64,000 bases of DNA from Aurelia coerulea (Eukaryota > Cnidaria > Scyphozoa > Semaeostomeae > Ulmaridae): the NCBI GenBank assembly GCA_039566865.1, contig CM076947.1:6331501-6395500 (forward strand). The letters are read 5' to 3'. Positions 11,001-22,026 of this stretch are shown here, in pieces. Both the position numbers and the translations under genes were made by a program. The notes under the pieces are model-generated. The model searched no databases. It saw only the letters and a program-made list of their open reading frames with translations, and was not told the DNA's origin. Each line of letters begins with the position of its first letter. Positions within the stretch are counted from its first letter, which is position 1.

Positions 11001-14000
11001 ATTCACCAAAAGTTAACTCAAGACCTTTCGGCTGGTCACAAACAGTTTCTTCTAACGCATACGTCCACTGAACATTGGGAGCTCTCTCCTCTGAAGCAGC
11101 ATCCCCATGCATGCGTAGGCTTTTTAAAACATTCCCTTTGTCACTGGCCACATATTCTTCTTGTATTGACTTCAATATTTCAGCCATATCATTTGATTTG
11201 GCAGGATTTTTGAAAAATAAGCCAAGTATACACTGAAAAGGGATAGAAAAGAATTGAGTGGCTCTGATTTGATTAATAGCAGTTTTGCATAGTTAACTTC
11301 AAAGCTCGTAAAAAAATCCTTTTTTCCTTTGCACAACATGTGAATTTGTTAACTGCATTATACATGACATTGGTAAGAAAGCAATCAAAATTTAAATATA
11401 TGATTGTAAAATACAGTATGGTGATACAAACAGACGCTGGTCAAACAAGATAATATACTTTGAATCCCTGTGGTGGGAGATGTTTTGAATAATTTTTTCA
11501 ATGATTTAAAAGTAAAAAGTCTTGCATATGTATAAAGGGCGGAGGAACATGTTATAGTTTATGTACAGTATGCACGTTGGCTGTATTTTACATCACCTTT
11601 TTTGTAATAGAGAGAGAGAGTATATTTACAGTATTACCTGCTCAGATTTCTCAGCCATTTGTTGTGAAAATTCATGGGTCAGATGGTATGTAACCACAGA
11701 TTTAAAAACGGCAAATACAGGCATGTATTTTACAATGACTCTTGCCACCAAATGTGGAAAGGATAGTTTGAAACAATTAATTGTGGATTTTCCAGGCAGC
11801 AGTTTCGTAAGTTCCAAATCCTTAATTTTACCCTGGGGATTTTTGTAAGCAAGTTTGGGATCTCGTAAGAGCCTGCTCTTCACTGCAAAATGAAATGCCC
11901 AGTTGAAGGTCCTATTGCAATTTGATGTTGTTTGGTGTCTTGCAACGACAGTGATGTCACAGTTATCTTCAACAATTCTGTGTAAATAAAAAAAGGTCAT
12001 CAATGATTTAATTAAAGATCAAACTTTAAAGCAACTCTTCCTGTGGGGTGGAAAAATAATTTTCTTCTTGCAAGCAGAATGTGCAGATGCAACATTTCTT
12101 GGAATTAAATTGTTTTAACTTAAGTAAATATCTTTTGTGTAAGCATTGTGACCAAAATTACATACACAATTCCCTGAAACACTGCAGCCTGCTTGGATTT
12201 CCACCAATGAGGTCTTTATTACTGTAAACATTTATCTAGTTCTGTGGTACAATGGTAAGATACTGACACTGATGTTCCCAGGGAACCTCGGAAGATATTT
12301 TTCTACCCCCTAAAGGCTTTTTCCATGTCACATTTGAAATTAATTCGTAGGTTTAACACGTTTTGGTCTGGCATAACGGAATAACCAGACCCAGGACCAC
12401 TAGGACCGGACCCTAACGGACCAGACCCTAGGGGAATGCCCTACCCTCGCTTTGACGTTAGATAGGAAGTCAGTCACCAGTCATGGAAAGGAGGGGAATT
12501 TCACTCAAAAAATCTCGTACACGAAATCTTTCTGTTCTGAAGAAATCTCGTACACTTTTGCGAATGAGTGACCGTCGAATTCACATATGTTCTGTGACAC
12601 ACTCAGGCCCACTCAACTGAGTTCATCGAAGAGAAGCTTTCAGCCTGCCCAGCATCCAAGCTGCAGGTTCTCCACGCTTATGGTTCAAATTTATCAGGCA
12701 CGCAGGTAATACTTCAGGACTTTGTTAGCTCCCATGGTGGCCCCAGAGAATTATTGGGGAGGGGGGGGAGTTGGTCACATGTATCTTCTAGAATATGGGT
12801 TACACTCATATTTTTCGATAAGAAACTGAGGTCCGAGGTCGTTAGGTAGTTTCTTAAATCTTAGGACATTTCACCACCAAAGTTTGTAATTTGTTTTTTT
12901 CAATTTTTAGTGCCGAAAATGTAGAATTAATTTCGTTTTGTTAGAAGGGCTTCCAAACTATTTGATAAGATCTTAAACAAAAAGTAATAACATAATTGGC
13001 ACTCAAAATTAATTGGACACGGTACAGTAATAGCAACAGTAATAGTATTTTTGAATGAAAATTGCGAAAGTTTCTTAGCATATTGATACAGGCGGTGTGG
13101 TAGTATTTTTCGAAAATTTTAGCCTACTTTTTCTTATGAGCTGTTTCTTATAAAAATACAGGCCCGTAAGAAGCGGGGGGGGGGGCAGGGGGGTTTAAGC
13201 CCTCCAATAATTAGATGTATTGTTCTATATTTTTCTAAGAACAATCCCCCCAATCAGAAGCTGCTTCCTACGGCCCTGTAAAAAGGTGAGTGCACATGCA
13301 TGATACCAGAAAACAAATGCACACAAATGCACATTCTGAGATGCAATATTGTGATCATGGGATTTACCAAAGACAAGTGGGGTCAATGCCCGGGTCAATG
13401 CGTGCCTTCACAATAAACATTACGAACAAATTTATTATCAAAAAGGTGCCTGCTAAATGATTTTGCAGTCCCAAACTAACTTGCAATGAGCAGGGAGAAG
13501 CCAGAATCAAGTCCAGAAATTGAGATTGTGGAGATGGAACACAACGTGGCTGGCATCACGACGTCATTGCAACAACTTGAATCATCAAGCAAGGCAGAGA
13601 GGTAGAATATTTAGGCCATGCAGTTAAATGCTTAGGCCCAGTGTGCAATGGCTTGATGCTGCATCAAAGTTTGTCTGCTGGTTAGACGATTTAATATACC
13701 ATGCATTTTTGCGTTTGTTCTGGCATCCAGAAGGTAGAATTTACTTACAGCAGTGACTTGACTGCCTTATCTTACTTTGGAGCGAAACTTCTGTGTTGGC
13801 CGCCATTGCAAACAAACGCTGGAAGGAAAGTAATGGGTATTCCCCTAGGGTCTGGTCCGTTAGGGTCCGGTCCTACTGGTCCTGGGTCTGGTTATTCCGT
13901 TATGCCTTTTGGTCTTTCTTTTGTTTAGAGAGCCTGATCTAAGGCTACCACACAATTCACTGGGTTAGGTCTGAGAAAAACTGACATTTAACTCTTGAAC

Positions 14001-15488
14001 AAATTCCATTGAAGCTGAAAGTTGAATAAAATATCATTATCAACACATAAAAAATTAAAAAAGATGATATATTTCTTACCCAAAATCCTCTATTGACTTT
14101 GTAAGAGCTAAAGTGCAGTCATTAATTATTTCCGGGCTCAACTGTTCCAGGAAATCGTCTGCCAATGCTGGGTGTACATGCTCCACCAGTAATGCTTTGC
14201 AAGCTTTCCATAACTCCTCACTGTAACTTTTCAATGACACCACATTTATTGGGATGCCACACAATGCTCTGATCTCACAAGCATCAGATAACTCTTTCAT
14301 CATCAGTAACATCATCTCCTTCCTTTTGATATCATCCTTCCATGACACAACTTTTGAATTATGATTCTTTGTCATTCGGGTCTGCATTCTGATTGCTGCT
14401 TTGTGTGACATCAACAGCCCTTGCCCTTGCATCCTTCCAACATCCAAGGACCTGCAACCACCATTTATCAACATCAGTGTATTCCTATGGTGAAGCTTTG
14501 AAAGGTTGGGATAACACTGGTGTAAGCATATGGACATAATTGAGCGCATGGAATTTTCCCTGACTTTTTCTTTCTTTGTTTGTTCGGAAGATTTTTCTGT
14601 TTCTTTCTTTGATTTTGCATATACCTTACTTGTCAAGCTTTCCAACAACGTCATAGTAACAGGCATCTTCTGGTTCAATTCAGCCCAAAACTCACTCAGC
14701 TTAAAATCGGATATTTCAGAAGGTTTTGTGTTTTTCTTGACTTCAAGGAGATTTTCACCTTTTTTGTAAATGCTGACCTCCTTTTGGAGAATTTTGCACA
14801 CTGATCCAACTATTGCTTCTTTCAATGAAGGCACAGACATGGCAGCTTTGGAGAAGCCGGTGTGATTCTTGTATGCAAGGCAGCGTATCATTGTGCTGCT
14901 TTTTCCTTCAGTGGTAAGCCTTTTAATGCTCCCATCAGCATACGAAATGACAGCCTGGACCGTTGAAGATTTCGGCTTCTCGATGTGCAGCTCATCAAAA
15001 GCTAGTTTCCTCGGGTTTGCATTCTTATTGGTAGTGCTATGAGTGCTCAAAGGTTGTTTAACTTGCTTTGCAGCAGGCCATAAACCAGAATGATGGCCAG
15101 GGTCGAGAAACCTTTTTGACCTTGAAGTTGGCGGCGAGAGTCGTGACACATCGGATTCAGCGTTGTTTTCTTTTCCTTGGCAAGTGAGATTCCGCGTTAG
15201 TTTGCTGAATTTTACTTTCACAGTGACTAAAGACCTAGCACATGGCATGCAAAGTATTTGTCTTTCGGGTGAATCCACATTATCGCGATAACCATGTTCC
15301 AAAACAAATCCAAGTGACGAAAAAACATCGGCGAGAACAACACTTTCAACTCCTAATGGTGCCATTAGTTCCTTATTGCTTGATCTTGCGAAAACATTAA
15401 CCTTTGGAGCTCTTGACGTGATAAATGATAAACAGGCAGTGCATTTTATAATTTGTTGTTTTCCTTTAAGCTTCACATTGGACGCCAT
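8008..15488 (-). CDS. DUF6589-family protein, probable Academ transposase (six exons, one internal UGA)
   Basis: Exons (minus): 15488-14080, 11977-11638, 11232-10773, 10302-10056, 9500-9372 and 8743-8008. All junctions are GT-AG and phase-matched. The total is 3321 nt, 1107 codons including the stop. Exon 1 has CTAC and CMPC cysteine pairs (a ZAD-like zinc site, residues about 17-83) and a basic, Lys-rich middle. Exons 2-3 carry the DUF6589 core (VEDNCDITV, EKSEQ joined to CILGLFFKNP, DAASEERAP, LTFGEFHMLM). Exons 4-6 build two C2H2 fingers across splice sites (CRFAGC..H-x4-H and CRMGC..H-x4-H). The last exon has RDAIKEGDGQRL, GGLGNNIPMDL and IPGREYKSFPGF. An in-frame UGA stands at 8625-8623, between EYHFA and LRFGLLD, so the gene is either recently broken or uses readthrough (UGA is followed by CUA). 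The transposase role follows from family memory and from the TIRs. I did not locate catalytic acidic residues with certainty. Confidence 0.75.
12370..13906. mobile_element. MULE-like non-autonomous element in intron 1 of the DUF6589 gene
   Basis: Inverted repeats of about 67 bp (12370-12436 and 13840-13906) start GGCATAACGGAATAACC and differ at one position. They are flanked by a perfect 9-bp direct repeat TTTTGGTCT (12361-12369 and 13907-13915). A 9-bp duplication and long TIRs are typical of Mutator-like elements. No transposase is visible inside, only AT-rich sequence and a smaller nested element. It makes up most of the 2.1 kb intron. Confidence 0.75.
13159..13278. mobile_element. Small hAT-like MITE nested in the MULE-like element
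   Basis: 120 bp with imperfect inverted ends: CAGGCCCGTAAGAAGC against CAGGGCCGTAGGAAGC. The G-run left of centre is partly mirrored. Flanks TAAAAATA and TAAAAAGG would be a degraded 8-bp target duplication (6 of 8 match). hAT assignment is tentative. Confidence 0.5.
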
Positions 15489-15617
15489 GTTTTATTTTGT
15501 TAATTTGGTGTTTGTTACCCAGGGCAACACGGTAATAATTAGCCTCGCTTTCAAATTGCGTACTTAATTATGCGATGCGATGCGGATAATTATTTAGTCC
15601 TCTGAAGCATTTTTATT

Positions 15618-15692
15618 CATCGAGTCCTCAGGCTCACCTTTTTCCTTCCTTCCTTTCTCGTTTTTTCTTTCGGTGAGCCTGATCTCAGGCTA
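15618..15692 (-). repeat. Right terminal inverted repeat (two blocks)
   Basis: Reverse complement of the left end: an outer near-palindrome AGCCTGATCTCAGGCT at 15676-15691 plus the terminal A, and an inner block at 15618-15638 (CATCGAGTCCTCAGGCTC then ACC). The spacer is a pyrimidine tract on +, matching the purine tract of the left end in composition but not in length (about 33 against 51 bp). Confidence 0.85.
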
Positions 15693-15701
15693 GGAAAAAG
15701 C

Positions 15702-16932
15702 ACGCACTTACCATGCAAAAAAACACAGACATTATTTGCGTACACCTCCCCCCCCCCTTCTCCCCTCTGTGAATATCAATTTTTTATGCATTAATCTCAT
15801 GTTGTGGTTTATGAATTTTTAGTATATCTAGCAAGAATTGCTGCAAGGCTATGAAAACTGTAACTTGTAAGCTGAATTTTGGTAGACTTGACTTGACCCC
15901 TGATATCCTCACATCCATTTTCTGCCCACAAAACAAAAATTAAGGGTTTTACTGATCTAAAAAAGTCTCTCATGAAGGAATAACTCAGCCACTTTGTTGA
16001 CAACCTTTGAAATGACATGTTAGCGTGACAGCAGTTGTTAGCAGATGTGCAAGTATTGATGTTCTCATTTATCCATCAAGATATGATCAACTGAACCAAA
16101 TGTCACAATGTTGCAAGATTCACACAAAGAACACCTCAAACTTAGCTGCAAAGTTGATATACAGTATATTCACTTTTTTGTCATCCAATTTTTTTGGTGA
16201 CTTTGTTGTAGAGTTAAACATACAGCCCATCACAAAGAAACTTTAATACTCTTTGAGGTGTGAAGAAACCTTCAAAGCAAAATTAAAATATTTCATGGCC
16301 AAATCGTCTCTGAACTTTTATTTTTGAGAAATATTTGGCTATTCACTATAATTCTATGTTTTGAGCCCAATGAAGCTTATTTCCTCACTAAAAATGGTAC
16401 TGTCTGTCAAGGAACAAATACATTGTGGCAGCACAAACAGCAATCATTCATGCAACTTTTTGTGCTAAAAAGAGGAGAATTTAATTGTGAAATTAAGAAA
16501 TTTTTAGTCCTATTGGCTAGTCCAAGTTTCTTACAATGGAAAAAGGACATTAGGAAGCATGGGAGCGGTAATAATCATCAGCATAGCATTGCTGATAAAT
16601 GAATAAAAACACTTCAGAAAATCTTAGCAAGGTGATCGCTTGTTCAGTCATAAGGTATCAAGTCTGTGTCTCATTTACAGTATCTCCTTTCTTACATGCT
16701 TGCAGGTCTGGTTTTGATCAAAGTGCAAATTTTAAATTTTCTTTGCAACCATAGTTGCAAGAATGCTGGAAATGTATCACAATTTGCTACTTTTGTTACC
16801 AGGTTCAGATTACTATTTATTTAGATTAAGATTTTGATAAAGATCAAGTTTGACAGATGAGTTTTGCAGGTTGCATTCACATTTTTCAATCTGCTGATCT
16901 TTTGACATCCACTGCAACAAAATACATCTTAC
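15702..16932. other. Probable host intron sequence
   Basis: Lies between the right end of the RecQ/DUF6589 transposon and the donor of the ENFHSVLR exon. Several open frames of 60-90 codons are present (for example 16324-16602 on +), but none has a motif, a splice context or a match I recognise. It is AT-rich with a poly-C stretch near 15748. Confidence 0.4.
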
Positions 16933-17399
16933 CTTAAAGGATCTGGTGCATACTTGTGAGAGAGAAAGCCTAAAGGGAGAACATCATTTGTGACTGTGGT
17001 GTCCGTTCCGAAGACAGTTGGTAAAATCGACTTGGTGATCCGTTGATCAGGCTTTGGGACTCGCACCAATTTTGCTTGATTTGGGGATTCAATTATCTGT
17101 TCAAATTTGTGAATCAAAAATTCAGCTGATTTCAGTTTCAGAATGTTGACACTCTTACTGCTAAAATTGGTCTTGCATGGTGGCACAAATGAAGACTGAA
17201 AGTTATGCAATTCATGTTTCCTTGCATCTATCTCCCTGGCAGCCTGTTTTATCATTTCTTCATTGTCTGTTATTCTGGTGTTGGCACGAAGGACAGAATG
17301 GAAGTTCTCCACTGGATACTCGCCAAAAGCATTGAGGGATTGACAGATTACATTGGCAAGAGGATGTTCAATGCTCTTCCAATATTCCATATTGGAGAG
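16933..17399 (-). CDS. Exon of ENFHSVLR-family protein, truncated by the BEL element
   Basis: The minus frame contains FGEYPVENFHSVLRANTRITD, then REIDARKHELHNFQSSFVPP and NFSSKSVNILKLKSAEFL, wording I remember from a repetitive anthozoan protein family of unknown biochemical role. The exon ends at 16933 with a GTAAGATG donor in phase 2, matching the RING exon at 4880. Upstream the frame runs straight into the 3' LTR end of the BEL element at 17400. The apparent start MVITL is LTR sequence, so the real N-terminal part of the gene is cut off or lies elsewhere. I cannot assign a function. Confidence 0.5.
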
Positions 17400-18092
17400 T
17401 GTAATAACCATACAATTGCAAAGCTCTTGGTTACAAGGGGTAGTCTAAACGCGCACCATGAATGTTACCAAGCACCCCAACACCAGAAAACACAGCAGAA
17501 ATAACACACTGGTCTTGATGGTAGCGAAGTTCATTCAGTACGGTTTGCTACAATAAATAGTAAACAAGTCAATAATTAAACTTAATAAATAGCGATAAGA
17601 AACTCTCAAATTTAACAACAATAACAAACACGAAGTATGGCCTAATGTAATTATAAACAAACAAAAACAGTAAACCATGTAACGAGTAAGAAACAAATAG
17701 TAACATTAATATTTAAACTTACAAACTATTTGTCCTTGTAACTACTCAATTTGGTGTCCATTCTTTTTAGTTCATCTTGGCCTCCATTGCCATCACAGCC
17801 TATTTGTCTCCCAACTCCGCCTTCACATTCACAATGATAAACCCGACGCTGGTTTTATAGCTGCTAAACTCTGGACTTTGTACCTTGCAATGCAAAAACA
17901 ACAACAAAATTGCCACGCATGCACGAGGCTAAATCAGGCTCAAATGTACGCATGCACGGTTCTGAAATATGCTGCGCATTCCCCAGACAATAATAAAGGT
18001 TCATACCAGAAATGTTAAAGTTTCTGCACAATAAGAATCCCAAAGGGGCATTATTCCCGGGTCAACAGCGACTAAAGTCTTTGCACGTTACA
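17400..18092 (-). repeat. BEL element 3' LTR
   Basis: 693 bp, ends TGTAAC and TTACA when read on the element strand. It matches 25756-26447 except for a few substitutions and one A in an A-run. Confidence 0.9.
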
Positions 18093-18161
18093 TCCGGCCC
18101 CAAACACTTGAACACCAGGACAATGTTTCTTTAAATCTTTCCAAGAAGTGCAAAGAACCTT

Positions 18162-21100
18162 TCAAGATCCTTTCTCCTCACTTTCGGCTGCTTCTAATAA
18201 ACAGAGTTTGTCTATTGGTCGTAAGTACTCTGACATCGCCGTTTTGATTTTTGCGGAGCGAACAAGCCCATCTCTGCCTTGTTTCACTTCTAAAACTCTT
18301 CCTAACGGCCAAGGACCTCGAGGCTGTGATTTATCAATCATAAGCACAATGTCATCCTTTTGGAGGTTGCGATTCGGTTTGAGCCATTTTTGTCTCACTT
18401 GCAAACTTGGAAGATACTCTTTTATCCACCTTTTCCAAAATATATCCGCTAAGAACTGCACTTGTTTCCATCTTCTCCGGCTATATCCATCTTTGTTAGA
18501 AAACACTCCTGGTGGGTAGCAATGATTGGATTTGAGCAGCAAAAGATGATTTGGTGTGAGAGCACTTGCATCTCTCTGGTCATCTGATACCTTTGTCAAT
18601 GGTCGTCCATTAAGTATTGACTCTATCTCACACATCAGAGTGTTTTAAACCTTCATCATCTAAAGTCTGCTCTTTCATTAGTGCATTCATCACCTTCCGA
18701 ATCGATCAAATCATACGCTCCCATACTCCTCCCATATGAGATGCTAAAGGAGGGTTAAAGATCCAATCTATTTCTTGCTGGAGTAGAAATTCATGAATTC
18801 TGCTTTGATTCCATTGGCGTATGGATTGCTTCAGCTCTCGCTCTCCACTTGTTAAGTTTGTGCCGTTGTCTGATCGGATCTCTTTGGGTTGTCCTCGGCG
18901 TGAAATAAATCTCCTCAAAGCGTTTAAGAATGAGTCTGTATCCAAGCTCTGTGCTATCTCAATATGAACTGCACGGATTGCTAGACAGGTGAAGATTATC
19001 CCATACCTTTTAACTCTGCTTCGTCCTCGTTTTGCCAAGAATGGTCCAAAATAATCCACTCCCACAAATGTAAATGGAGGTTCACCAGCAGTGATTCGAT
19101 CTTGGGGCAAATCTGCCATCTTCTGTAGCATTGGCTGTTGTTGACGTCGCTTGCAATCGAAACATCGGCTAACTACCTTTCGTACTGCAACTCTTGCCTG
19201 AATTATCCAGTATCTTTCTCTGATAAAAGCCAAGACATGTTCTTTACCTGAGTGTCCTGACAGGTGATGATAATGTCGCACTATCATGTCCACAATATGA
19301 TGGTTCTTTGGCAGAATGGCTGGGTGCTTGTTTTCGTTCATTTCCGCAGGCAAGTGTCTGAGTCGACCGCCAACGCAGAGCATACCATCAATAAGAATGG
19401 GATCGAGTGCACGCAATGAGCTTTGTCTCGTTACAGCCATTTTTGAAGATTTCAACAACTTGATTTCATCACTGTAGCATTCTTTCTGTACACATGATAT
19501 GATTGCTCGTTCCGCATGTCTGATCTCCTCCGTAGTCATACTGCCTGATGTGACTGGAATTGAAGATTCTTTGCGTCTTTGCGTCCGCAAGAGGAGCCAA
19601 TTCTTGAAGCGTAGAATCCATGCCACTGTTTTCTTTAGTTTATGCCATCCAGAAAATTTCGAGAAAAGAAATTCAGTCATACTATTCTCTTTCTTTGCCA
19701 TAACGCTATGAGATTGTACTGACTTCTTTAACTCTATGTCATCTTCTTTGATCTCAATCATCGGCTGCTCGGGGATGGACCACTGGTCATCGCTTTGCCA
19801 CAAGAAGTCAGGACCTTTGATCCATCTGGAGTCAGAAACAAGATCTCTTGCAGAAAGTCCTCTTGAAGCATCATCTGCTGGGTTGATCCTTGTTTCGACG
19901 TAGTTCCACTGAGATGGGTCTGAGTTATCATGAATGATGGCAATTCCGTTGGCTACGAAGGTCTGGAAACGTTTGTTTCGGTTGTTGATATATTTCAGCA
20001 CTGAAGTACTATCAGTCCAGAACAATGACTCGTCAACATGTATTTCTAGCTCCCTTTTGACCAATCTGTCCAATCTGACAGCTACGGTTGCGGCAGATAG
20101 TTCCAACCTCGGAATTGTCATTGGCTTCATTGGCGACAATCTTGCTTTACCAAGGACGAATGAGCAATGAACTTCCCCTCGGTTGTTGATTGACCTTAAA
20201 AACGACACTGCTCCAAATCCAACCTCTGATGCATCTGCAAAACTATGAAGCTCAGTCTTCACGACGTCACCAAAGTTTTCAGGTTTGAAGCATCTGTCCA
20301 CCTCGAATTCTTTAAGCGTTTCCAATTCATCGAGCCACTTTCTCCAGTTCTTGAATTCCTTCTCTGGGATCTCGTCATCCCATCCTACTCTTTCTCGGCA
20401 CAACTTTTGCAGAATCAACTTCGCATTTAGGATGAATGGTGCAGCCATACCAAGAGGATCATAAATAGAAGAAATCACACTAAGAAAACCTCTTCTGGTG
20501 GCAGGTTTTTCTCTGATGCAGACGTTGTATTGAAATTTGTCTGTTTCCACATTCCAATGCACCCCCAAAGCTCTTTCAACTGGCAATGTATCCTTTTGGT
20601 AATCAATGTTCTTTAACTCTTTTGAAAGTTCTGATTCTGGTATCGCATCTATCACTTCACGCTTGTTGCTAATCCATTTGGTTAGATTAAAGCCACCAAG
20701 GGACATGAGCTCTTTTAGCTTTCCATACATTCTAACCGCCTCTTCACAGCACTTCACGGATTTCAACAAATCGTCAACATAAAAATTATGCTTGACAGTG
20801 TTAATGACATCAGATTCAAATCTTGACTTGTTATCGTCTGCAGTTCTTTTCAAGGCAAAGGCTGAGCAGCTTGGAGACCACACACCACCAAACAAGTGTA
20901 CCATCATTTGAAGCTCTTCCGGCTCTTGAGTTAGGTCACCATTACTGAACCAAAGAAATCTCAACGCATCAACATCCTTTAAATCCACACGTACTTGATG
21001 GAACATTGCTTCGATATCAGCGATGAGTGCAACTGTCTCCTGACGGAATCTGATAAGCACACCAATGAGGGAATTGGTCAGGTCCGGGCCTTGCAGGACG

Positions 21101-22026
21101 TTTTCATTCAATGATGTGCCATGGTACTTTGCTGCACAATCAAATACTACTCGTGTCTTGTCAGGTTTCTTTGGGTTTATGACATTGTGATGGGGCAAAT
21201 ACCACACTGTGCCACTACTGCCATTGAGCTGCGACTTGGGAACTGTCTGGGCATATCCTCTGACTTTCAGATCATCAATGAATGCTTTGTATTTACTGTG
21301 GAGGTCTGGATTTCTGGATAGCTTTCTTCTTAGATATGTCAATCGGTGTTCTGCAATGCTGCGATTATTTGGGAGACATGGCTGATAACTTCTCCAAGGT
21401 ATTGCAAGGTGATAGTGGCCATTCACAAATCTGACTGTGTCTTCAAACACTGATAGAGCTTGTTTGTCTTCAGCTGACATCATTTTCTTGTCATCGGCAG
21501 AATCATCAAAGTCATGATTGAAATACTGTCTCAGCTGTTCACTCAAAGGGTCATCAGAATATGCTGCATTTGAAAGAAAACACTGTTTGTTCTCTCTTGA
21601 TCGAGTAAGTGGGCCATTCAGCGTCCAGCCAAACTTTGTTTTGACTGCATACGGTCCACCATTCTCTCCTCTTCGAACTTCTTCGGGTTCCAACGCTTCT
21701 GGAATATTAACACCAATAAGGAGACTGATCTTCGCATCTTTGAGTTCTCTGGGAAGCTTGATATCTTGAAGATGAGACCAGCGTTCAACGTCTTCTTGTT
21801 TTGCAATGGCATCTCGTGATATATTCAGAGTGTTCATGGCAAATGCTTGTGGAATTTCAACGAACACATTCTCTTCTAGATTTGTTATTCTCAAGCTGGC
21901 CATTGTACCTTCACAGTTCTCTGCTACATTGCTGACTGTTGCCAATGACAGGTGACATTTCGTAGTTGCAACACCAAGCTCACGAAGAAGGTCTTTAGTG
22001 CAAAAGGATGCGGTGGAGCCATTGTC
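18162..22026 (-). pseudogene. pol: BEL/Pao pol: protease, RT, RNase H, integrase (two late lesions)
   Basis: The frame is open from just after the UAG at 22029-22027. Protease DNGSTASF comes first. The RT follows, with KTRVVFDCAAKY, ALIADIEAMFHQV and NFYVDDLL (catalytic aspartates, about 20780). Then come the Pao-type A17/RNase H region (HSFADASEVGFGAV, FWTDSTSVL) and an integrase with an HHCC zinc site (HLSGHSGKEH ... CFDCKRR) and core residues in VGVDYFGPF, IRSDNGTN and the late glutamate of WER. Breaks: a TGA at 18706-18708 ends the long frame just after WERMI, and a 1-base insertion in an A-run near 18650 shifts the frame. The C-terminal DUF5641-like part then continues at 18635-18162 ([27 protein letters not shown]). 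Integration function is therefore probably lost in this copy. Confidence 0.9.

Larger units (their letters stand above)
5076..15692. mobile_element. AcademH-like DNA transposon with RecQ helicase and DUF6589 protein
   Basis: Terminal inverted repeats begin TAGCCTGAGATCAGGCT at 5076 and, on the other strand, at 15692. The bases just outside, 5067-5075 and 15693-15701, are the same 9-mer GGAAAAAGC in direct orientation, as expected for a target-site duplication. Inside are exactly two genes, convergent: the helicase at 5420-7617 (+) and the DUF6589 protein at 15488-8008 (-). They leave about 250 and 130 bp to the inner TIR blocks. From memory, Academ transposons encode a DUF6589-type transposase, and one lineage (AcademH) adds a helicase. 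I cannot check that the helicase type or the 9-bp duplication fits published AcademH elements. The element is almost complete. Visible damage is one in-frame UGA in the DUF6589 gene and a nested insertion in its first intron. Confidence 0.75.

Noticed and set aside
11561..11848. 95-codon plus frame
   Set aside because: Lies opposite exon 2 of the DUF6589 gene. The minus-strand exon explains the openness.
14530..14769. 79-codon plus frame
   Set aside because: Antisense of exon 1 of the DUF6589 gene.
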